From: an uncultured Actinomycetes bacterium
GTDB taxonomy: Bacteria > Actinomycetota > Actinomycetes > Nanopelagicales > Nanopelagicaceae
NCBI GenBank assembly: GCA_903865885.1
Contig: CAIPLJ010000091.1
Location: 1 to 13,677 of the forward strand
Reading direction: 5' to 3'
DNA length: 13,677 bases
Position numbers and translations under genes: made by a program. Under the pieces are notes generated by a model. That model worked only from the letters and a program-made list of their open reading frames with translations, searched no databases and was not told where the DNA came from. The stretch's first letter is position 1. Each line of letters starts with the position of its first letter. Below are positions 1 to 5,672 of this stretch, piece after piece.

Positions 1-1
1 C

Positions 2-259
2 ATTGATGCATTTAATGATGCTTTGCGTGCCAACAATCAATTTATCTTTGCGTGGGGTCTTCACGCTCCAGAAACAGCTACTGTCATTGATAATCGCAAT
101 GGGTTTAATACCGAGACAGGAAAGCCTCTCTTCGATGCAAAAGAGCATTACAGCGGACTTTGGCTCATCGAAACAGCTGATGCAGAGATAGCTAAGAAGT
201 TAGCGTATGAAGCATCTAAGGCGTGCAATAGAAAAGTGGAACTTCGCCCACTTCACTAA
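2..259 (+). CDS. YCII-family (DGPF-domain) protein, 5'-truncated
   Basis: Only the C-terminal 85 codons are inside the window; the frame is open from base 2, so the true start lies upstream. An in-frame TTG at 23 is probably internal, because family-like sequence (I-D-A-F-N-D-A) continues before it. The visible part fits the YCII/DGPF fold: a Gly-Leu-His-Ala-Pro segment followed by a strand, then T-G-K-P-L-F-D-A-K-E in the place of the family's V-T-D-G-P-F-x-E-x-K-E signature, then S-G-L-W-L-I-E and a closing helix rich in Ala. Family members are small dimeric alpha+beta proteins with mostly unknown substrates, sometimes linked to sigma factors in actinobacteria; no such partner is visible here. 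The stop codon overlaps the convergent DinB-like gene by 4 bases. Confidence 0.8.
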   Translation: MDAFNDALRANNQFIFAWGLHAPETATVIDNRNGFNTETGKPLFDAKEHYSGLWLIETADAEIAKKLAYEASKACNRKVELRPLH

Positions 260-738
260 ACTATTGTTTGGCTCACATAGTTCCATACATCGAGGGCATC
301 TAAATCAATGTGGTGGCCATGTTGCTTCATGATCGTTGCAATCTGACCTTTATGTTCAGCCGAATGCATTACCGCTTGGGAAAGAATGAGCGAACGCGTT
401 GGATGAATAATTCCCTCCTCGCTTTCAACATCAAGGACATCATCGGGGAGCGAAAGGTTTTCTAGTAAGTGAGCATCTAATTTGGCCATTATCGGAAGAT
501 ATTCACGAGCAATAGCACCCGATGTTATGGGTTTCAAATCAGTCCATTGAGCACCGCTGAGGCAGTAGCTGTACCACTCACCGCTTCCTGCAAAGTGAGT
601 AAGAATCTGACCGACTGGCCATTCACCTTCGGCTGCACGGAAACCAAACACTTCATCTGGCAAGTCAGCGAAGTAGCTAAAGAATTTCTGGTTGGACCAG
701 GCTAAGTGCTTGAGTGAGAGCTCGAGAGAGATTTTCAA
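256..738 (-). CDS. DinB-like four-helix-bundle protein
   Basis: I place the start at a TTG one base after the stop of the upstream DUF1761 gene, giving 160 residues. The frame stays open to 858, but that extension runs inside the DUF1761 gene and has no family features. The N-terminal helix (L-K-H-L-A-W-S-N near residues 9-16) is typical of DinB proteins. His48 (I-L-T-H-F) and His125 plus His129 (V-M-H-S-A-E-H-K-G-Q-I) form the usual three-histidine metal site. The superfamily includes thiol-dependent transferases and isomerases, among them mycothiol- and bacillithiol-dependent enzymes, so a detoxification role is possible; the substrate is unknown. It is probably translated by coupling to the upstream gene, since no Shine-Dalgarno sequence is evident. 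The TTG start is an inference. Confidence 0.8.
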   Translation of the reverse strand: MKISLELSLKHLAWSNQKFFSYFADLPDEVFGFRAAEGEWPVGQILTHFAGSGEWYSYCLSGAQWTDLKPITSGAIAREYLPIMAKLDAHLLENLSLPDDVLDVESEEGIIHPTRSLILSQAVMHSAEHKGQIATIMKQHGHHIDLDALDVWNYVSQTIV

Positions 739-739
739 A

Positions 740-1168
740 TTAGTTGAAGAAGGCGATGATTGCGCCAGCAACGGTGAGGTTGATTGCATCATTGGCAGTC
801 TCAATAAGCCAAACCTTGAGGCTATCTCCACCAAAGAGTCGGTGTGAAAGGGATGCAAACATTCCTATTCCAACCCCGAGTGCAAAACCAATACCTGCTC
901 CATCTGAGATCCCGATATCGGTACCAGCATGCTGAAGTGAATTGATAATCAGAGCAAGGGTAAGGGTCTGAGTCAAAACTCCGAGGATTGTTCCACCAAA
1001 AAGTAGTACTGGCTTATTCTGATTCGAGTCGAGTTGACCTGATGCGATTCCGCGACCTTGCATCCAGATTGGATAGAAAGTCTTAGGGCCGAACCAGATT
1101 GCACCGCTTACAAATGAGAATCCGAATGCCACGATTACGCCAACGATATTGAGTCCTGTAAATGTCAT
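740..1168 (-). CDS. DUF1761-family membrane protein
   Basis: A 142-residue protein with four predicted membrane segments at about residues 5-25, 53-76, 90-108 and 118-141. Family-like marks are the S-G-A-I-W-F-G-P-K motif at the end of helix 1 (residues 21-29), the following W-M, and the C-terminal segment around residues 119-140 with an Asn/Asp pair. DUF1761 proteins are inner-membrane proteins of unknown function. The gene lies 24 bases downstream of the TipAS gene and one base upstream of the DinB-like gene on the same strand. A TACCAT hexamer seven bases before the ATG suggests its own leaderless promoter, so it need not depend on TipAS transcription. Confidence 0.8.
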   Translation of the reverse strand: MTFTGLNIVGVIVAFGFSFVSGAIWFGPKTFYPIWMQGRGIASGQLDSNQNKPVLLFGGTILGVLTQTLTLALIINSLQHAGTDIGISDGAGIGFALGVGIGMFASLSHRLFGGDSLKVWLIETANDAINLTVAGAIIAFFN

Positions 1169-1175
1169 GGGGAAA

Positions 1176-1181
1176 ATGGTA
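1176..1181 (-). promoter_or_regulatory. -10 element (TACCAT), leaderless start of DUF1761 gene
   Basis: On the minus strand TACCAT fits the actinobacterial TAnnnT -10 consensus. Its last base is separated by seven bases from the ATG at 1168, so transcription would start at or next to the start codon. No convincing -35 is seen. Confidence 0.5.
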
Positions 1182-1192
1182 CAGGAACTCTG

Positions 1193-1555
1193 TTACTGAG
1201 CCATGATTGCATCGTGCACGTATTGCGCTAAACCGTTTACACGGCCGTCGTAATATTTCTTGAATCGTGGATCCTGTACGTACATAAGCGCAAGGTTCTT
1301 CTGCATTTCTACTGAGCAGTCATAGAACCACTTTGAAATGGCCTCTCTATGTGCAACTACTGCGGCCTGAGCCTTATCTGAATTTGCGGGCAAGCTATTT
1401 CCGAATGCATAAACAAATAACTCTGTAGCTGCTTCTTGATCTACCTTCGCTGCAGCAAAATCTTCATGGGTGTATTTCGATGTTCGTGAATGAGATTGGG
1501 CGTAGGCATCTGTATCACCCCAACGCTCTCTCGCCTCATCCTCATACTGATCCAT
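1193..1555 (-). CDS. Stand-alone TipAS antibiotic-recognition domain protein
   Basis: A 120-residue protein that is a whole TipAS domain with no MerR-type DNA-binding domain in front. Diagnostic parts are the opening Y-E-D-E-A-R-E-R-W-G-D-T-D-A-Y (residues 4-18), T-S-K-Y-T-H-E-D, W-F-Y-D-C (76-80), Y-V-Q-D-P-R-F (92-98) and a closing helix. In TipA this globin-like fold binds thiopeptides through a cysteine, and in AlbA related domains bind albicidin. Cys80 is the only cysteine here and sits in the conserved Y-D-C. The likely role is ligand binding or sequestration; the ligand is unknown. I chose the ATG at 1555, which begins at the domain and has a well-spaced -10; a GTG at 1582 would add nine unconserved residues. 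Confidence 0.87.
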   Translation of the reverse strand: MDQYEDEARERWGDTDAYAQSHSRTSKYTHEDFAAAKVDQEAATELFVYAFGNSLPANSDKAQAAVVAHREAISKWFYDCSVEMQKNLALMYVQDPRFKKYYDGRVNGLAQYVHDAIMAQ

Positions 1556-1562
1556 GGGTAAA

Positions 1563-1568
1563 AGGGTA
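1563..1568 (-). promoter_or_regulatory. -10 element (TACCCT), leaderless start of TipAS gene
   Basis: Minus-strand TACCCT lies seven bases before the ATG at 1555, with no Shine-Dalgarno sequence between. This supports the 1555 start over the GTG at 1582, because a transcript starting here could not include the GTG. Confidence 0.5.
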
Positions 1569-1649
1569 ACGGGGGATAGCACTCAAGCGTGAGCCTAGGA
1601 TGGATTCTCAGGAATTATCTATTACGTACGGGTGGGAACTGGGGCCTAC

Positions 1650-1655
1650 TAAACT
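1650..1655 (+). promoter_or_regulatory. -10 element (TAAACT) for GNAT gene
   Basis: TAAACT matches TAnnnT and ends nine bases before the ATG at 1665. Transcription would start within about three bases of the start codon, giving a leaderless or near-leaderless mRNA. The spacing is longer than at the other promoters, so this call is weaker. Confidence 0.35.
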
Positions 1656-1664
1656 TACCTTTCT

Positions 1665-2162
1665 ATGAATCCAGCTGTAAAAGTTGAAGCGCTGACTGAA
1701 AATGAGTGGAAGCGCTATCGAGATCTTCGCCTTGCCGCTCTTGAAAGTGATGGCCACGCATTTGGTGGAAATCTAGAGAGTGAACGACTCTTCACTGAAG
1801 CAATTTGGCGCGAGAAAGCTCGTCAGTACATTGGAATTGCTGCAAGTGTTGCTGGTGAAGATATTGGAATCATGACTGTTGAAAACCTTGATGGAGATTT
1901 CGGTTCAACGTGCTGGGTTGGAAGTTGCTGGGTTGATCCTGAATTTCGCAAGCACGGAGCGCTCCGTTCGCTCTTTCAGTACGTAGATGATCACGCGTTA
2001 GAAAGAGATTGGGCAATACAAGGACTTGGAGTCTGGGTAGATAACTACGGTGCAATCGCCGCCTATGAAAAGTTAGGTTTTGTGATGATGGGGGAGAAAC
2101 AAGAAAGTACCCGCAAACCTGGCCTGTATTACCAGCGGATGCTTAGGAACTCAGCGAAGTAA
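1665..2162 (+). CDS. GNAT-family N-acetyltransferase
   Basis: A 165-residue single-domain GNAT acyltransferase, which would transfer an acyl group from acyl-CoA to an amine. The core is recognisable: V-D-P-E-F-R-K-H-G-A-L-R-S-L-F (residues 90-104) is motif A with the pyrophosphate loop, followed by a helix, the L-G-V-W-V-D-N strand (121-127) and the A-I-A-A-Y-E-K-L-G-F motif B segment (130-139). The usual second Gly/Ala of the R-x-x-G-x-G/A loop is Leu100, a mild deviation. The substrate cannot be told. It is a single plus-strand gene with its own promoter, divergent from the TipAS gene across 109 bases, and its last 20 bases overlap the convergent lipoprotein gene. Confidence 0.87.
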   Translation: MNPAVKVEALTENEWKRYRDLRLAALESDGHAFGGNLESERLFTEAIWREKARQYIGIAASVAGEDIGIMTVENLDGDFGSTCWVGSCWVDPEFRKHGALRSLFQYVDDHALERDWAIQGLGVWVDNYGAIAAYEKLGFVMMGEKQESTRKPGLYYQRMLRNSAK

Positions 2163-2685
2163 TTGCTGCATTGATCAGCGCTGCTGAATCAGCGTTTTTG
2201 TAAATGTAGGAAGCCGATACACCAATCCAATTTCCTTTTACGAGAATATTTGCATTCCAGCTGTGAATCTCACGGGCGTTCATTGCAGCTTCGCTGATCA
2301 CGAAGACTTTATCTGCCGAAACTCCCGGAATAACTTTCTCTTCAAATCCTGCAGCTTTCCATCCGGCAACGCGCGAATCAAAGAGATTTTGTGAATCCTT
2401 TACCCATGAAACAGTCGCACCAATTTCAGCTTGCTGCACGCCATATGTACATGCAATTCCGCCACCATTGAGTATCGCCTCTAAATCTGTACCCGCAGCA
2501 GGTTGCCACTCTGTCGGTATATACATGGGATTAGCGAGGTCTTGAGGCAGAGCGGATAACACATTGGTGTCATTGCAATTGGCAGGAGGTTGAAAAGCGG
2601 GTGTAGCAGTTGGTGTTTTGGTCGCAGTGCCGCATCCTGCAAGAAGAATTGCAAGTGAGGCAAATACTGCGAATTTCTTAAACAT
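2143..2685 (-). CDS. Secreted lipoprotein, unknown function
   Basis: A 180-residue protein with a clear lipoprotein signal: Lys3-Lys4, a hydrophobic stretch at residues 5-16 and lipobox Leu15-Ala-Gly-Cys18. A Thr/Pro/Ala-rich linker follows (about 19-35). The mature domain holds two cysteines (Cys37 and Cys79) that could pair, and a conserved-looking A-C-T-Y-G. I recognise no catalytic family. It should be attached to the outer face of the membrane. It starts two bases after the stop of the upstream GNAT gene, so it is the last gene of the DUF4389-GNAT-lipoprotein operon and is probably translated by coupling. Its 3' end overlaps the convergent GNAT gene by 20 bases. Confidence 0.85.
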   Translation of the reverse strand: MFKKFAVFASLAILLAGCGTATKTPTATPAFQPPANCNDTNVLSALPQDLANPMYIPTEWQPAAGTDLEAILNGGGIACTYGVQQAEIGATVSWVKDSQNLFDSRVAGWKAAGFEEKVIPGVSADKVFVISEAAMNAREIHSWNANILVKGNWIGVSASYIYKNADSAALINAAITSLSS

Positions 2686-2687
2686 AA

Positions 2688-3131
2688 TTACAACTGCACT
2701 CGATATTGACGCTTGCCGGATTCGAGAACATAGGTGTCATATAACTTGCGGGCTGTCGCATTATCTTCATCGGTATTCCAATAGAGCCGTGAACACTTAT
2801 TTTCCACAGCAAATGCTTTGACATAATCAATGAGCGCGCGTCCTGCGCCAGTTCCGCGAACTTCAGGCGTCACAAAGAGATCTTCAAGATAGCAATGTCC
2901 GTTGGGAGACCATGTTGAATTCTGGAGGTTGTACGTGGTAAAACCCACTACGGCTCCATCGTTTACGGCAACAGCACATTTCATATTGAATTCTGGATCC
3001 ATAATGCGATTCCACGTGCGCTCTGTCTGCTCTGGAGCTACAGAGGTCTTATAGAAATCAAGATAGCCCTGCCATAGAACTAACCAGCGATCTTTATCGC
3101 CAGCCTGAATCGGGCGTACGGTGGTAGTCAT
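2688..3131 (-). CDS. GNAT-family N-acetyltransferase (SSAT/thialysine-acetyltransferase-like)
   Basis: A 147-residue acetyltransferase. The start is the ATG at 3131, whose A is the last base of the upstream stop (TAATG). The longer open frame to 3233 only reads through the DUF4389 gene. Motif A is complete: Y-L-E-D-L-F-V-T-P-E-V-R-G-T-G-A-G-R-A-L-I, residues 81-101, with the acetyl-CoA loop Arg92-Gly-Thr-Gly-Ala-Gly97. The segment Y-W-N-T-D-E-D-N-A-T-A-R-K-L-Y-D (117-132) is the C-terminal GNAT helix. The Y-L-E-D-L-F-V pattern is common in the diamine and thialysine acetyltransferase group, so a small amine is a plausible substrate, but that is inference. It lies between a membrane protein and a lipoprotein in a coupled operon. 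Confidence 0.88.
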   Translation of the reverse strand: MTTTVRPIQAGDKDRWLVLWQGYLDFYKTSVAPEQTERTWNRIMDPEFNMKCAVAVNDGAVVGFTTYNLQNSTWSPNGHCYLEDLFVTPEVRGTGAGRALIDYVKAFAVENKCSRLYWNTDEDNATARKLYDTYVLESGKRQYRVQL

Positions 3132-3715
3132 TAGAGCGAGAAGGATGGGTACTTGTCTGACACAAGTACAACCGCGTATCCAGTGACGCGATTCCAGTAT
3201 TTGACGGTTCCGTAGACAAACTTTCCTGCCCACTTTGGATAGTTACCCGTTGCTGATGTCATAACCCAAGCAACGAGTGTCATGCCGAGCGAAATGACAG
3301 AGTAGACGACTCCCACAATTACAAGAGGAATTGCCAAGAACCACTTCACAAGTGGGAGCCATCGGTTGAGCGATTTTCCACCTTTGATTTCAGGAAAAGT
3401 GACTTCAATATCTTTATTGCGCTCGATCGATGGATAGTCGTCGGTGAGCAAGAGAGAGTAGGCAACAACACGAGTCTGCAATTCGATAAATGAGTGATTA
3501 AAGGTTAATAGGTAGCTGGGGTAGACCTCTCGGAAAACAAGCGCCAAGAGGGTTGGCACGATGATGAATCCAGCGGCGAAGCCTGCATTACTTTGAACGG
3601 CAAAGGAACAGATAAATACTGCGGTCGGGAAGACAAGAATCCCGCGCCAGAAAACGGTTTTTCTGTTGCGCTTCTTGTAGCCAATTTCGATATTAGTCTT
3701 TATCTGTTTGCTCAT
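3131..3715 (-). CDS. DUF4389-family membrane protein
   Basis: A 194-residue membrane protein with hydrophobic segments at about residues 24-40, 44-62 and 124-152. The C-terminal half is typical of DUF4389: L-N-R-W-L-P-L-V-K-W-F-L-A-I-P (116-130), then G-N-Y-P (157-160) and R-V-T-G-Y-A-V-V-L-V-S-D-K-Y-P-S-F-S-L at the end. A weaker copy of this ending occurs at residues 65-96 (Y-P-S-Y then R-V-V-A-Y-S-L-L-L-T-D-D-Y-P-S), which suggests an internal duplication. The function is unknown. It is first in an operon with GNAT and lipoprotein genes, and its stop overlaps the GNAT start. It is divergent from the SDR gene, with 35 bases between the two start codons. Confidence 0.83.
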   Translation of the reverse strand: MSKQIKTNIEIGYKKRNRKTVFWRGILVFPTAVFICSFAVQSNAGFAAGFIIVPTLLALVFREVYPSYLLTFNHSFIELQTRVVAYSLLLTDDYPSIERNKDIEVTFPEIKGGKSLNRWLPLVKWFLAIPLVIVGVVYSVISLGMTLVAWVMTSATGNYPKWAGKFVYGTVKYWNRVTGYAVVLVSDKYPSFSL

Positions 3716-3721
3716 AGATTT

Positions 3722-3727
3722 ATTCTA
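3722..3727 (-). promoter_or_regulatory. -10 element (TAGAAT), leaderless start of DUF4389 operon
   Basis: Minus-strand TAGAAT ends six bases before the ATG at 3715. The -35 of this promoter would fall in the region holding the -10 of the divergent SDR promoter, so the two promoters overlap face to back. Confidence 0.55.
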
Positions 3728-3738
3728 GTCATCACATA

Positions 3739-3744
3739 TACCCT
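3739..3744 (+). promoter_or_regulatory. -10 element (TACCCT), leaderless start of SDR-MFS operon
   Basis: TACCCT ends six bases before the ATG at 3751, and the hexamer is the same one used by the TipAS gene. No Shine-Dalgarno sequence is present, so a leaderless mRNA is expected. Confidence 0.55.
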
Positions 3745-3750
3745 TGCCCA

Positions 3751-4506
3751 ATGAGCACACGTGAATATGCAGTAATTACGGGAGCTAGTAGTGGAATCGG
3801 TGCAGCCACCGCAAAATTATTGGCAGAAAATGGATATCACGTAATTGCTGGGGCGCGCCGCAAAGATCGACTTGATGCTCTTGCTTCGTCACACCAGAAT
3901 ATTGAGGCAGTTGAACTCGATGTAACAGACCAAGCCAGCGTCGATGCCCTTGCCTCTCATTTGAAAGGTAAGCCAGTTGCTGTATTGATTAATTGCGCGG
4001 GTGGCGCCTTTGATGCGGCATCCGTTGCAGATGCTGATCCTGAAATATGGAAGAAAACATTCGATGTCAATGTTGTTGGTTCAGTACGTATGGTCAAGGC
4101 AATTACCCCAATGATGAGCGCACATGGCCGCGGACATATCGTGATTATTTCTTCCACCGCAGGACATCGCTCCTATGAAAATGGCGGAAGTTACGTTGCT
4201 GCAAAATTTGCTGAAACTTCATTAGTTGAAACACTTCGCTTAGAACTCAATGGCCAACCAATTCGCGTCACGGAGATTGCACCAGGAATGGTCAAGACAG
4301 ATGAATTTGCGAAGGTTCGATTTAACGGCGATTCTGATCGCGCTGCAAAGGTCTATGAAGGCGTTACACGTCCATTGACTGCAGTTGATGTTGCAGAGTC
4401 AATCCGATGGACCGTCATGCTTCCTGATCACTTCAATGTTGATTCCATGACGATTCGCCCTATTGCACAAGCGGCGCAACATAAGGTCTATCGCCAGCCG
4501 CTATGA
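3751..4506 (+). CDS. Short-chain dehydrogenase/reductase, YdfG-like
   Basis: A 251-residue classical SDR. It has the nucleotide-binding T-G-A-S-S-G-I-G (residues 10-17), a positively charged A-R-R after strand 2 (35-37) that favours NADP(H), N-C-A-G in place of N-N-A-G (81-84), Asn107, Ser135 and the Y-x-x-x-K pair Tyr148 and Lys152. The C-terminal F-N-V-D-S-M-T-I-R-P-I-A-Q-A-A (about 233-247) resembles YdfG, which oxidises L-allo-threonine and serine or reduces malonic semialdehyde with NADP(H). The exact substrate is not fixed by sequence. It is first in a two-gene operon: its TGA overlaps the ATG of the MFS gene (ATGA), which implies translational coupling. Confidence 0.9.
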   Translation: MSTREYAVITGASSGIGAATAKLLAENGYHVIAGARRKDRLDALASSHQNIEAVELDVTDQASVDALASHLKGKPVAVLINCAGGAFDAASVADADPEIWKKTFDVNVVGSVRMVKAITPMMSAHGRGHIVIISSTAGHRSYENGGSYVAAKFAETSLVETLRLELNGQPIRVTEIAPGMVKTDEFAKVRFNGDSDRAAKVYEGVTRPLTAVDVAESIRWTVMLPDHFNVDSMTIRPIAQAAQHKVYRQPL

Positions 4507-5672
4507 CAGATGTTCTCGAGATAAAGCGCGCTCGTATTGCTGTAACTCTGGCCTTTGTATTAAACGGAATCATTGTCGGAACTTTTGTCTCTCGAATTCC
4601 TGATTTCAAAGCCACTCTTCATCTGACTAACTCACGCTTGGGAATTTCACTCCTCATGGCAGCCTTCGGAGTCCTTACTGCGCTTGGACCAATTGGAAAA
4701 TTGACGGCCAAGTACGGCAGCTCTTTCATCGTCAAAATTGCAAACCCAATTCTCTGTGTGATGCCCATTCTTGTAAGCCTTTTATTCAATGAAATTTGGT
4801 TTGCATTCTCACTCTTTATATATGGCTTCACGCTGGCATCTCAAGATGTCGCTATGAATACACATGGTGTGACCCTTGAAGGTAGATCTGGAAAGCGTTT
4901 TATGGGGCGATTCCACGCATTCTGGTCAGTCGGTGGATTTGTTGGCACAGCAATTGGTGGCGTACTTGCACAAGCAGGGCTCACAGTGAAAGAACATTTC
5001 TTACTGATTGCGGTCGTAATGTTTATTACATCTGTAATTATTTCATCGATGTATCTGACCGCAGATTCAGATAAGCATGTGTACTCGGATGAGAACAAGG
5101 CAAAGAAGAAGCGACCACGCTTAATTTTCATTATGGGGCTACTCGGAATGGCTGCATCGGTTGGTGAAGGGGCCGCAGGAGACTGGGGTGGAGTTCTCAC
5201 TCGAGAAACTTTTGGCGCATCACCTTTTGTGAGTTCACTTCCATATATCGCTTTCTGCTTCACCATGGTCATTGGTCGATTCTTCGGTGATCAACTTGCA
5301 ACGAAGTTTGGTCCTAATCGAATTCTGAAATTAGGTGGGCTATTTGGTGGAGTCGGACTTGCACTTGGCCTTCTGGCTGGAGGGTCAATCGGAGTAATTG
5401 TTGGATGGTTCCTCTTTGGTTCTGCGATTTCTGCTGTTATTCCACTGCTCTTTAGTGCAGCTGGATCAATGGCTAATAAACGTTTTGCAGGAAGTATCTC
5501 GCCCGCAGAAGCAGTTGCAATGATCTCTGGAATCTCTTACTTCGGTTTTATTCTTGGCCCACCTCTGATGGGTTTTCTAGCCGATGCAATAACGCTACGG
5601 TGGGCAATGTTGGTTCCAGCAGCCCTTGCTATAGCGATTTCAGCAAGTTCGAAGATATTTACGAGCGAATAA
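4503..5672 (+). CDS. MFS transporter, YbjJ-like
   Basis: A 389-residue major facilitator protein with about 12 membrane segments and a charged central cytoplasmic loop (about residues 187-206, K-K-K-R-P-R). Family marks are N-G-I-I-V-G-T-F-V-S-R-I-P (21-33), the D-V-A-M-N-T-H-G segment (115-122), H-A-F-W-S-V-G-G (138-145), E-G-A-A-G-D-W-G-G (222-230) and a motif A copy, G-R-F-F-G-D-Q-L-A-T-K-F-G (258-270). These match the YbjJ-type branch, whose substrates are mostly unknown. It is coupled to the SDR gene by a 4-base overlap, so it may import or export that enzyme's substrate or product; this is inference. Its 3' end overlaps the convergent decarboxylase gene by 14 bases. Confidence 0.87.
   Translation: MTDVLEIKRARIAVTLAFVLNGIIVGTFVSRIPDFKATLHLTNSRLGISLLMAAFGVLTALGPIGKLTAKYGSSFIVKIANPILCVMPILVSLLFNEIWFAFSLFIYGFTLASQDVAMNTHGVTLEGRSGKRFMGRFHAFWSVGGFVGTAIGGVLAQAGLTVKEHFLLIAVVMFITSVIISSMYLTADSDKHVYSDENKAKKKRPRLIFIMGLLGMAASVGEGAAGDWGGVLTRETFGASPFVSSLPYIAFCFTMVIGRFFGDQLATKFGPNRILKLGGLFGGVGLALGLLAGGSIGVIVGWFLFGSAISAVIPLLFSAAGSMANKRFAGSISPAEAVAMISGISYFGFILGPPLMGFLADAITLRWAMLVPAALAIAISASSKIFTSE

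Noticed and set aside
739..858. Longer N terminus for the DinB-like protein, to 858
   Set aside because: It would lie wholly inside the DUF1761 gene and shows no DinB features; the conserved first helix begins at the TTG at 738.
3132..3233. Longer N terminus for the second GNAT, to 3233
   Set aside because: The extra 34 residues read through the DUF4389 gene and are Cys/Arg-rich without family match; the ATG at 3131 overlaps the upstream stop in the usual coupled way.
4841..5272. 143-codon open frame on the minus strand inside the MFS gene
   Set aside because: It is antisense to strongly conserved MFS motifs, its translation is Ser/Pro/Thr-rich with no domain, and it has no promoter.
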